Source: Streptomyces nojiriensis (GTDB lineage: Bacteria; Actinomycetota; Actinomycetes; Streptomycetales; Streptomycetaceae). Taken from it: a DNA stretch of 64,000 bases. A program made the translations under genes and the position numbers. How positions within the stretch are numbered: position 1 is the first letter of the stretch; the number at the start of each line of letters is the position of its first letter. This document shows positions 8,670 to 15,438 of the stretch, one piece after another. The DNA is taken from NCBI RefSeq assembly GCF_017639205.1, contig NZ_CP071139.1, positions 5,331,501 through 5,395,500 on the forward strand. Direction: 5' to 3'. Below the pieces are notes generated by a model. That model was not told the origin of the DNA, did no database searches, and worked only from the letters and a program-made list of their open reading frames with translations.

Positions 8670-9434
8670 TCAGAGTGAGTGGATGATCTGCTGCCGGAGC
8701 CCGGCGTACGCGGCCCCGCGGTCGCGCGGCCGCGGTACGGGGACCACCTGCGCGGCGGCGAGCAGTGCGACGCGGTCACCGAGGAACAGGGCCTCGTCCA
8801 CGTCGTGGGTGACGAAGACGACGGTCGCGCCGGTGCCCGCGAGGACGTCCACGAGGAGGTCCTGCATCCCGGCGCGGGTCTGGGCGTCGAGCGCCCCGAA
8901 GGGTTCGTCCATCAGGACGGCGCGTGGGCGCGCGGCGAGGGCGCGGGCCAGCTGCACGCGCTGGCGCTGCCCGCCCGAGAGTTGGTGCGGGAACTTGTGC
9001 GCGTGCGCGTCCAGGCCGACCCGCTCCAGCCATTGCCCGGCGGTCCGCCGGCGCTCGGCCCGGCCGTGCCCGCGGATGGCGAGGGGCAGTTCGACATTGG
9101 CGCGGACCGTGCGCCAGGGGAGCAGGGCGTCGTCCTGGAAGACCAGCGCCCGGTCGCCGTCCGGGCCGCGGACCGGGGCGCCGTCCTGTTCCACCGCGCC
9201 GTCGAGCGGCGGCAGCAGCCCCGCGAGGGTGCGCAGGAGCGTGGACTTGCCGCAGCCGGACGGGCCCACGACGGCGAGCACCTCCCCGGGCTCGACCGTC
9301 AGATCGACCCGGTCGAGCACCGCGTTCCCGCGGTGCCCGAGCCGTACGCCGCGCAGCGCGAGCCGCGCCCCGTGCGGCGCGGGGTGCGATGCGGCGCCGG
9401 TACCGGTCCGGGCATCTGCCCGGGTCACGCTCAT
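8670..9434 (-). CDS. ABC transporter ATPase (nitrate/sulfonate/taurine type)
   Basis: 254 residues, the cytoplasmic ATPase of an importer of the SsuB/TauB class. Seen: Walker A GPSGCGKST near residue 58, Q-loop VFQDDALLPWR, signature LSGGQRQRV, Walker B AVLMDEPFGALD, and the switch histidine in VFVTHDVDEAL. The ATG (9434) overlaps the permease stop as ATGA, which fixes the start; the frame stays open upstream but only through the permease gene. The stop is 11 bases before the flavoprotein start, so transporter and enzyme are co-transcribed. The cargo cannot be named from the sequence. Confidence 0.93.
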   Translation of the reverse strand: MSVTRADARTGTGAASHPAPHGARLALRGVRLGHRGNAVLDRVDLTVEPGEVLAVVGPSGCGKSTLLRTLAGLLPPLDGAVEQDGAPVRGPDGDRALVFQDDALLPWRTVRANVELPLAIRGHGRAERRRTAGQWLERVGLDAHAHKFPHQLSGGQRQRVQLARALAARPRAVLMDEPFGALDAQTRAGMQDLLVDVLAGTGATVVFVTHDVDEALFLGDRVALLAAAQVVPVPRPRDRGAAYAGLRQQIIHSL

Positions 9435-10345
9435 GGGGTCACCTCTCGGGTCTGGCCGGGGAAGGTCCCCGGTCCGGAACGCGCGTCGGCCACGCCGGCC
9501 ACGCCGGCCGGGGCCGGGAGCGGGGCCCGGGGCGATCGGCCGGGGCCCCGCCCCGTACGGGTGCGTGCGGTGCCCGCACCCTCGCGCGCCGGCAGCCACC
9601 GCGTCAGCCGTCGGCCCGCGCGCTCCACGGCCGTGGAGGTCAGCCAGCCCAGCGCGCCGATGGTGACCATGCCGACGAAGACGCCCGGGTAGTCGATCAC
9701 CGTGTAGTCCTGCCAGGTCCGGTAGCCGACCCCGTACTCGCCGGAGATCATCTCGGCCGAGATCACACAGATCCAGGCCACCCCGATCCCGACCGACAGG
9801 CCACCGAAGATGCCCGGCAGGGCCCCCGGCAGCACCACGGAGAAGAGGATCCGCGCCCGCCCGCCGCCCATGGTCAGGACCGCTTCCTCCCACACCGGGG
9901 TCAGCGCCCCCACCGCGTGCCGCGTCGAGACCAGCACCGGGAAGAAGGCGGCCGTGCAGGTGATGAACACGATCCCCTGCTCGTTGGAGGGGAACAGCAG
10001 GATCGCCACCGGTACCAGCGCGATCGCCGGTACCGGACGCAGTACCTCCAGCAGCGGGCCCAGCACATCGGCCGCGATCCGCGACCGGGCGATCGCCGTG
10101 CCCACCGCCACGCCCAGGACCGCGGCGAGCGCGAAGCCCGTCACGATCCGGCGCAGGCTGGAGGCCAGGTCCTGCCAGAAGGGCCCGGTCCCGGCCCGCT
10201 CGGCGAACGCCCCGGCGACCTCGCCCACCGTCGGGAACTGCTCGAAGCGCAGCCACACGTTCACGTCCAGCGAGGTCAGCCCCTGCCACACGAGCAGGGC
10301 CGCGCCGAGCGAGGCCACCCGCAGCAGCCGGCGACCGCCCGTCAT
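9431..10345 (-). CDS. ABC transporter permease (SsuC/TauC type)
   Basis: 304-residue integral membrane permease. Seen: about six hydrophobic segments and the EAA-type cytoplasmic loop around EEAVLTMGGGRARILFSVVL, which contacts the ATPase. The ATG at 10345 overlaps the stop of the binding-protein gene (ATGA), and its own stop overlaps the ATPase start. Oddly, it has a C-terminal extension of about 55 Pro/Arg/Gly-rich residues beyond the last membrane segment, beyond what permeases of this type normally carry. Confidence 0.92.
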   Translation of the reverse strand: MTGGRRLLRVASLGAALLVWQGLTSLDVNVWLRFEQFPTVGEVAGAFAERAGTGPFWQDLASSLRRIVTGFALAAVLGVAVGTAIARSRIAADVLGPLLEVLRPVPAIALVPVAILLFPSNEQGIVFITCTAAFFPVLVSTRHAVGALTPVWEEAVLTMGGGRARILFSVVLPGALPGIFGGLSVGIGVAWICVISAEMISGEYGVGYRTWQDYTVIDYPGVFVGMVTIGALGWLTSTAVERAGRRLTRWLPAREGAGTARTRTGRGPGRSPRAPLPAPAGVAGVADARSGPGTFPGQTREVTP

Positions 10346-11706
10346 GACGCCAGGGTCCCGGCCTCGGCGAAGCTCACGATCCGCGCCCCGGACCCCTGGT
10401 GCGCCGCCACGTACGCCTTCGCGCCCGCCGGCGTGACGAAGGCGCGCAGCTCCGTCCCCTCGGCGACCCACACCGCCTTGTCCGCGAACCAGAGCGTGCC
10501 CGTCACCGCGTCCGGCACGTACGCGGCCCGGACGTCCGCGCCGCGCGCCGCCTTCAGCAGCTCGCGCGGGGAGTCGAAGGACTGCGTGCGGGCCTGGCCC
10601 TTCAGCCACAGCTCGGGGCGGGCGGCCACCGCCTTGGGGTACTCCGCGGCCCCGGCCGCCACCCGCGCCAGGGGCTGCGGGTCCACGAACGCGTCCACGT
10701 CCACGTCACCGACCAGCTTGGCGTCCTTCAGCACCGGGACGTCCTGCTTCAGCGCGTCGATCAGCTCCGGGCGCAGGGCCGGGTCGAAGGTCGCGATGCC
10801 GTTCGCGCCGTTGTAGAGGTACACCACCTCCGCCGGCAGCCCGGTCTCCTTCGCCACCGACTCGGCGGCCGCGACCGGCTCCGCGCGCAGGTGGTCGGTG
10901 GCCCGGCGCTGTGCCCGCAGGAAGTCGTCCAGCACGCCGGCCCGCTCCTTGGCGAACTTCTCCCGCACGGTGACCCCGTGGAAGGTCGGCAGGTTCAACT
11001 CGGCGCCGTCGTACAGGGCCTTGGCCCGGCCCTCGTACGCCAGCTGGCCCGGCCACGCCACGAACTGCGAGAGCGCGTCGACGCTGCCCGCCTGGAGCGC
11101 CGAAGCGCCCACGCTGGGCTGCTGGTTGAGCTTCTCGATGCCGCCCGACGGATCGATCCCGGCGCGCTGCAGCGCCCGTACGAGCGTTCCGTCGGCCGCC
11201 GAGCCGACGCTCGTCGACACCTTCTTGCCGCGCAGGTCGGCCAGGGACTCCAGCTTCGAATCCGGTTCGGTGACCACGGTGTTGAGGCCGCCGTGCAGGT
11301 TGTAGCCGGTCACGGAGACGAGGTGGGTGGGCTGCTTCAGCTCCTTGCCGCGCACCGCGTTGATGAGGAGCGGGAAGTCGCCCATCGAGCCGATGTCGAT
11401 CTTCCCTGCCGTCATCTGGGCGGTGATGGGGGCGCCGGTGGCGTAGTCCTGCCAGTCCACCCGGTAGGTGATGCCGTCCTTCCTGCCGCGCGCGGCGAGC
11501 TCCTCCTCGAAGTAGCCGAGCGAGCGCAGCAGGGTGCCGGCGGTGACGGTGTTGATGGTCTTGGACTGGTAGCCGACGGTCACGGTGACCGTCGTGGAGC
11601 CGGCCGCCCCGGCGGAGCCCGAGCAGGCCGTGGCCACGGGGGCGAGGAGCAGGGCGAGCGCGGCGGGCGCGAGTGCCTTCGTACGCGTCGTGCGCGTCGT
11701 ACGCAT
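10342..11706 (-). CDS. ABC substrate-binding lipoprotein with C-terminal NosL-like domain
   Basis: 454 residues. Signal peptide with a lipobox-like VATAC; the acylated cysteine would be Cys28. Residues about 35-350 form a binding domain of the nitrate/sulfonate/taurine class (VGYQSKTINTVTAGTLLRSL, DIGSMGDFPLL, LADLRGKKVSTSVGSAADGT). The last 90 residues look like NosL, the lipoprotein copper chaperone of nitrous-oxide reductase. They align as QSFDSPRELL, then VRAAYVPDAVTGTLWFADKA, then GTELRAFVTPAGAKAYVAAH, against the NosL order 'FDGP..LF', 'YVTDY.T...IDA.KA', 'F.....A..F...H'. I know of no described fusion of these two domains. No cysteine is visible in the added domain, so copper binding is not assured. 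Confidence 0.85.
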   Translation of the reverse strand: MRTTRTTRTKALAPAALALLLAPVATACSGSAGAAGSTTVTVTVGYQSKTINTVTAGTLLRSLGYFEEELAARGRKDGITYRVDWQDYATGAPITAQMTAGKIDIGSMGDFPLLINAVRGKELKQPTHLVSVTGYNLHGGLNTVVTEPDSKLESLADLRGKKVSTSVGSAADGTLVRALQRAGIDPSGGIEKLNQQPSVGASALQAGSVDALSQFVAWPGQLAYEGRAKALYDGAELNLPTFHGVTVREKFAKERAGVLDDFLRAQRRATDHLRAEPVAAAESVAKETGLPAEVVYLYNGANGIATFDPALRPELIDALKQDVPVLKDAKLVGDVDVDAFVDPQPLARVAAGAAEYPKAVAARPELWLKGQARTQSFDSPRELLKAARGADVRAAYVPDAVTGTLWFADKAVWVAEGTELRAFVTPAGAKAYVAAHQGSGARIVSFAEAGTLAS

Positions 11707-11720
11707 GGGGAGGGGACCTT

Positions 11721-11948
11721 TCACCGGAGCAGGTAGGGCATGTTGACGGTGACCGCGCCGGTGGGACAGCGGGCGGCGCACGGGCCGCAGTACCAGCACT
11801 CGTCGACGTGCATGTAGGCCTTGCCGTTGTCCTCGCGGATCGCGAGCGAGTCGAGCGGACACATGTCGACGCAGAGCGTGCAGCCGTCGATGCACAGGGA
11901 CTCGTCGATGGTCACGGGCACGTCGCCGCGCTGGGGGACCACGGGCAT
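11721..11948 (-). CDS. Small dicluster [4Fe-4S] ferredoxin, AprB-like
   Basis: 75 residues with two four-cysteine groups: Cys19, 23, 26, 30 (CIDGCTLCVDMCP) and Cys51, 54, 57, 61 (CWYCGPCAARCP). The first group has CX3C instead of the usual CX2C opening. The CW.C...C pattern of the second group and the overall order resemble the N-terminal ferredoxin part of AprB, the beta subunit of adenylylsulfate reductase; AprB's C-terminal tail is absent. Start ATG at 11948 with GGAGA upstream. It lies 14 bases before the binding-protein gene. It probably passes electrons to or from the AprA-like flavoprotein; this rests on co-location. Confidence 0.9.
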   Translation of the reverse strand: MPVVPQRGDVPVTIDESLCIDGCTLCVDMCPLDSLAIREDNGKAYMHVDECWYCGPCAARCPTGAVTVNMPYLLR

Positions 11949-12009
11949 GGCTGTCTCCAGGAAGGTGGGTACGTTCGGTGTCGGAGGGGGCTGAGGGGGC
12001 TCGGAGGGC

Positions 12010-12780
12010 TCAGAGGGAGCGGCGGAGCAGGCCGCTCATGGTGATCCGGTCGCCGCGGAAGCGGATGAACTCCAGGTCCACCGGCCGGCCGTCGCCGAGG
12101 TGGGTGAGGCGCTCCAGCATCAGGACGGCGGCCCCGCGCGGGGCCTGGAGGACGGCGGCGGAGTGCGCGTCGGCGTTGACCGCCTCGAGGGTGATCTCGG
12201 CGTGCCCGAGCGGCTGTCCGGTCAGCTGCTCCAGGAGCCGGAAGACGTCGGTGTTCTCCAGGTCGCAGCCGAGCAGTCCGGCGCCGATGTCCATGGGGAC
12301 GTAGGTGAGGTCGAGGGAGAGCGGCAGCCCGTTCAGGCGCCGCAGCCGTTCGATGTAGAGCACGTCGGCGTGGTCGGGCAGGCCGAGCCGCCCGGCGACC
12401 GGGGCGGGGGCGCGGACGGGGCCGACGGTGCGGACCTCGTTGGTCACCCGGCCGTGCTCGTTCAAGGTCTCCGCCAGGCCTTGCAGGCGGTCCAGGCCGT
12501 GCGGGTACTTCTCGCAGACCACGACGGTGCCCACGCCCGGGCGGCGCTCCACGAGCCGCTCGCCGCGCAGCAGGTCGAGGGCCTGGCGGACGGTGTTGCG
12601 GCCGGCGCCGTAGGAGTCGGCGAGTTCGCCCTCCAGGGGGAGGACCCCGCCGGGGTAGCCGCCCACCAGGATCTGGTGGCGCAGCAGGTCGGCGAGCTGC
12701 CGCGCCTGGTCCGCGCGCAGTCGCCGGCGGCGCGCGGCGGCGACCGGGACGGTGTGCGTGGCGGTTCGTTCGGCTGGCAT
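12010..12780 (-). CDS. GntR/HutC-family transcriptional regulator
   Basis: 256 residues. N-terminal winged helix-turn-helix near residues 20-90 (LEGELADSYGAGRNTVRQAL, then ERLVERRPGVGTVV) and a C-terminal UTRA ligand-binding domain (YIERLRRLNGLPLSLDLTYV). ATG 12780 is chosen because it leaves a normal-length arm before the HTH. The frame is open to a GTG at 12846, but that start would run through the candidate operator. It is the first gene of the cluster, 61 bases ahead of the ferredoxin, and probably controls the cluster and itself in response to the transported compound. Confidence 0.88.
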   Translation of the reverse strand: MPAERTATHTVPVAAARRRRLRADQARQLADLLRHQILVGGYPGGVLPLEGELADSYGAGRNTVRQALDLLRGERLVERRPGVGTVVVCEKYPHGLDRLQGLAETLNEHGRVTNEVRTVGPVRAPAPVAGRLGLPDHADVLYIERLRRLNGLPLSLDLTYVPMDIGAGLLGCDLENTDVFRLLEQLTGQPLGHAEITLEAVNADAHSAAVLQAPRGAAVLMLERLTHLGDGRPVDLEFIRFRGDRITMSGLLRRSL

Positions 12781-12813
12781 GGCAGGGAACGTACCGGCGG
12801 CCCGGCGCCGGTG

Positions 12814-12831
12814 GTGTTGCCGCAGTGTTGC
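12814..12831. promoter_or_regulatory. Candidate GntR operator: direct repeat GTGTTGC
   Basis: Two copies of GTGTTGC start at 12814 and 12825, an 11-base step that would place them on the same helix face. They lie 34-51 bases upstream of the regulator's start, in the only intergenic space ahead of the cluster. Inferred from position and repetition only. Confidence 0.35.
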
Positions 12832-12872
12832 GCCACCTGACGGCACTTATGCAATGCTCTGACCTGCGGTTT

Positions 12873-12906
12873 CGGCGGGGTGGCGGAAAGATCCGCCACC
12901 CCGCCG
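12873..12906 (-). terminator. Terminator after fahA
   Basis: Perfect 14-base stem (CGGCGGGGTGGCGG facing CCGCCACCCCGCCG) with a 6-base loop, 13 bases past the fumarylacetoacetase stop. It separates fahA from the GntR-led cluster transcribed in the same direction. Confidence 0.85.
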
Positions 12907-12919
12907 ACCGAAGTGTGGA

Positions 12920-14143
12920 CTAGCGGGAGCCCACGATGCGGCCGGTGACCTCGCCGAGGCCGACGCGCGTGCCGTCCGGGCCGGGGGCCCAGGCGGTGAG
13001 GGTGACGGTGTCCCCGTCCTCCAGGAAGGTGCGCTTGCCGTCGGTGAGCTCGATGGCGTCGCGGCCGTTCCAGGTGAGCTCCAGCAGCGAACCGCGCTGG
13101 CCGACCTCGGGGCCGCTGACGGTGCCGGAGCCGAAGACGTCGCCGGTGCGCAGGGAGGCGCCGTTGACGGTCATGTGGGCGAGCTGCTGGGCGGCCGTCC
13201 AGTACATGGTGGCGAAGGGCGGCTGTGCCACCTCCTGCCCGTTGATGGAGACGGTGATGCGCAGGTCGAAGCCGCCCGGGCGGTCGAAGTCGCTGTCGTC
13301 CAGGTAGGGCTGGAGCGGGAAGTCCCGGGCGGGCGGGGCGACCCGGGCCGCGTCGAGGGCCTCCAGCGGGGTGACCCAGGCGGAGACGGAGGTGGCGAAG
13401 GACTTGCCGAGGAAGGGGCCGAGCGGCACGTACTCCCAGGCCTGGATGTCGCGCGCCGACCAGTCGTTGAGCAGGAACAGCCCGAAGACGTGCTCCTCGA
13501 AGTCGCCCAGCGCCACCGGCCGGCCGAGCTGGGAGGGGGTGCCGACGACGAAGCCGACCTCGGCCTCGATGTCGAGCTTGACGGAGGGGCCGAAGACGGG
13601 CGCCGGGTCGGTGGGCGCCTTGCGCTGGCCGCTCGGGCGCACGACGTCGGTGCCGGAGACCACGATGGTGCCGGAGCGGCCGTGGTAGCCGATGGGCAGG
13701 TGCTTCCAGTTGGGCGTCAGCGCGTCGCCGTCGGGGCGGAACATCTTCCCGACGTTGGTGGCGTGGTGCTCGCTCGCGTAGAAGTCGACGTAGTCGGCGA
13801 CCTCGTACGGCAGGTGCAGGGTGACCTCGTCGAGCGGCACCAGGTGCGGCTCGACGGCGGGGCGGTGGCCGGGGTCGGTCACCCAGGCGGTCAGCGCGCG
13901 GCGCACGTCGCGCCAGGCGGTGTGGCCGGCGCCCAGCAGGGGGTTGAGGGAGGCCTGTCCGAGCAGGCCCGCGAACGGGGAGCCGAGCGCGGCCGCGGCC
14001 GCCCCCGCGTCGAGGACGAATCCGCCGATGCGCACGCCGACCCGCCGCCGGTCGTCCGCGGCGGTCGAGAAGACGCCGTAGGGGAGGTTGTGCGGCCCGA
14101 ACGGGTCGCCCTCGGGGACATCGAGGGGGCTCTGCTGGGGCAT
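12920..14143 (-). CDS. fahA: Fumarylacetoacetase
   Basis: Hydrolyses fumarylacetoacetate to fumarate and acetoacetate, the last step of tyrosine (homogentisate) breakdown; cytoplasmic. 407 residues, close to family length. Seen: N-terminal FAH domain (FGPHNLPYGVFSTAADDRRR), then the catalytic fold with metal-binding segments VDFYASEHHATNVGKMFRP, GYHGRSGTIVVSG, LDIEAEVGFVVG and LLNDWSARDIQAWEYVPLGP. It is a single transcription unit with a strong terminator behind it. No other homogentisate-pathway gene is next to it. Confidence 0.96.
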   Translation of the reverse strand: MPQQSPLDVPEGDPFGPHNLPYGVFSTAADDRRRVGVRIGGFVLDAGAAAAALGSPFAGLLGQASLNPLLGAGHTAWRDVRRALTAWVTDPGHRPAVEPHLVPLDEVTLHLPYEVADYVDFYASEHHATNVGKMFRPDGDALTPNWKHLPIGYHGRSGTIVVSGTDVVRPSGQRKAPTDPAPVFGPSVKLDIEAEVGFVVGTPSQLGRPVALGDFEEHVFGLFLLNDWSARDIQAWEYVPLGPFLGKSFATSVSAWVTPLEALDAARVAPPARDFPLQPYLDDSDFDRPGGFDLRITVSINGQEVAQPPFATMYWTAAQQLAHMTVNGASLRTGDVFGSGTVSGPEVGQRGSLLELTWNGRDAIELTDGKRTFLEDGDTVTLTAWAPGPDGTRVGLGEVTGRIVGSR

Positions 14144-14482
14144 GGGGTACTGCCTCGCTTTCGACGCGGTCCGGGGGTGTCCCGGTAGACACGGTGCGGG
14201 ACACGCTACTCAGGATCCCGCGGGAACGCGCGGGTACCCGGTCGGAGATGAAACACACCCCGCGGCGACTCCTGTGGTCAGGTATCCACAGTTCCGGTCA
14301 TATCTGATCTTTTGGTGCGTGCGGTCGATCGAGGGCTCTACCGTCGGGGTTGTGCACTTCCCTGCCCCGCCCCTGTCCCGCTCGACGCGGGAGCGCGCCA
14401 AAGTGACGGATGGGACGTGGGGGAGGCCGGATTCGGGCTCTATTTGTAGGACTTGTCCAAAGGGGTCCGTATCCTAGGCGCC
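14144..14482. other. Divergent intergenic region fahA / Cof phosphatase
   Basis: A 339-base gap between divergent genes, so it must hold both promoters. No credible ORF: a 63-codon minus-strand frame (14210-14401) has no family resemblance. A short stem (CCCGC...GCGGG) lies near 14378-14393, and the promoter of the plus-strand gene is at its right edge. Nothing else stands out. Confidence 0.5.
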
Positions 14483-14485
14483 GTG
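14470..14485 (+). promoter_or_regulatory. -10 element with leaderless GTG start
   Basis: TATCCT at 14470-14475 is followed by seven bases and the GTG at 14483. That puts transcription start at or next to the first base of the start codon, so the mRNA is probably leaderless. No Shine-Dalgarno sequence precedes the GTG. No good -35 is visible. Confidence 0.5.
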
Positions 14486-15301
14486 ACTTCCGCCCCGCCT
14501 CCGGCCCTTCCCTATGCCTTGATCGCCACAGACCTGGACGGGACTCTGCTGCAAGCCGGGGACACCGTCTCCGCCCGCTCGTACGAGGCACTCGCGACGG
14601 CGCGCGCGGCCGGCGCCCAGCACATCATCGTCACCGGACGCCCCGTCCCCCAGGTCCGACACGTCCTGGACGGGCTCGGATATACGGGGCTCGCGGTGTG
14701 CGGGCAGGGCGCGCAGGTGTACGACGCGGCGCGCGGGCGCCTGCTGCACTCCGTGTCCATGGACCGGGAGCTGGCCGAGGTGGCCCTCGGCAAGATCGAG
14801 GCGGAGGTCGGCGAGGTCTACGCGGCGGTCAACCAGGAGGGCCTGGACGCGGAGATGCTGATAGGGCCGGGCTACCGGATGTGGCACCCCCACCTGCCGA
14901 CGGTCCGCGTCCCGAGGCGCTGCGACCTGTGGTCGGCGCCGATCAACAAGGTGCTGCTCCAGCACCCGGAGCTGGACGACGACGAGCTGACGGAGGTGGC
15001 GCGGTCGGTGGTCGGCCACCTGGTGAACGTCACGATGGCGGGCGAGCACACGGTGGAACTCCAGCCGCCGGGCATCGACAAGGCCAGCGGGCTCGCGCGG
15101 GCGGCGGACGTCCTCGGCGTCTGCCCGTCCGGGACGATCGCCTTCGGCGACATGCCCAACGACATCCCGATGTTCGCGTGGTCGGCCCACGGGGTGGCGA
15201 TGGCGAACGCGCACCGCGAGCTGGTGGCCGTCGCGGACGAGCTGACGCTGTCCAACGAGGACGACGGCATCGCGGTGGTACTGGAACGCCTGTACGGCTG
15301 A
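14483..15301 (+). CDS. HAD-superfamily Cof-type phosphatase
   Basis: 272-residue cytoplasmic HAD phosphatase (class IIB, Cof). Seen: motif I IATDLDGTLL near residue 11 with the nucleophile and acid aspartates, motif II IIVTGRP, and motif III/IV as GIDKASGLARAADVLGV followed by IAFGDMPNDIPMF. These enzymes act on sugar phosphates, phosphorylated cofactors or pyridoxal phosphate; the substrate cannot be told. The GTG at 14483 is chosen because of the -10 element seven bases upstream. A TTG 30 bases earlier is in frame but would precede the promoter. Confidence 0.92.
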   Translation: MTSAPPPALPYALIATDLDGTLLQAGDTVSARSYEALATARAAGAQHIIVTGRPVPQVRHVLDGLGYTGLAVCGQGAQVYDAARGRLLHSVSMDRELAEVALGKIEAEVGEVYAAVNQEGLDAEMLIGPGYRMWHPHLPTVRVPRRCDLWSAPINKVLLQHPELDDDELTEVARSVVGHLVNVTMAGEHTVELQPPGIDKASGLARAADVLGVCPSGTIAFGDMPNDIPMFAWSAHGVAMANAHRELVAVADELTLSNEDDGIAVVLERLYG

Positions 15302-15330
15302 CCGCCGTCTCCGGGGCTCCGCCCCCGCAC

Positions 15331-15392
15331 CCCCGCGCCTCAAACGCCGGCGGGGCTGGTGGTTCAGCCCCGCCGGCGTTTGAGGCGCGGGG
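15331..15392. repeat. Palindromic copy of the dispersed 23-mer; bidirectional terminator
   Basis: Perfect 28-base arms (15331-15358 and 15365-15392) around the loop GTGGTT. The core is CGCCTCAAACGCCGGCGG and its complement. Beyond the arms the pairing continues imperfectly (CCGGGGC... on both sides). It sits between convergent genes ending at 15301 and 15439. The same 23-mer recurs near 29365, 29430, 58961 and 58990, so it is both a likely terminator and a dispersed repeat. Confidence 0.85.
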
Positions 15393-15438
15393 TCCGGGGC
15401 GGCGCCCCGGGGCCGCCCGCCAGGGCGGTTCGTCCTGC

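Noticed and set aside
6013..9666. Very long plus-strand open frame (1217 codons) opposite the flavoprotein and ATPase genes
   Set aside because: It is antisense to two recognised genes, its composition is Arg/Gly/Pro-rich as expected from the third-position GC bias of the true frame, and no domain can be read.
12781..12846. Upstream GTG start for the GntR regulator (12846)
   Set aside because: It would translate through the putative operator, adds a low-complexity Arg/His/Gly stretch, and has no RBS.
14210..14401. 63-codon minus-strand ORF between fahA and the Cof phosphatase
   Set aside because: It has no RBS, no recognisable fold, and lies where the two divergent promoters must be.
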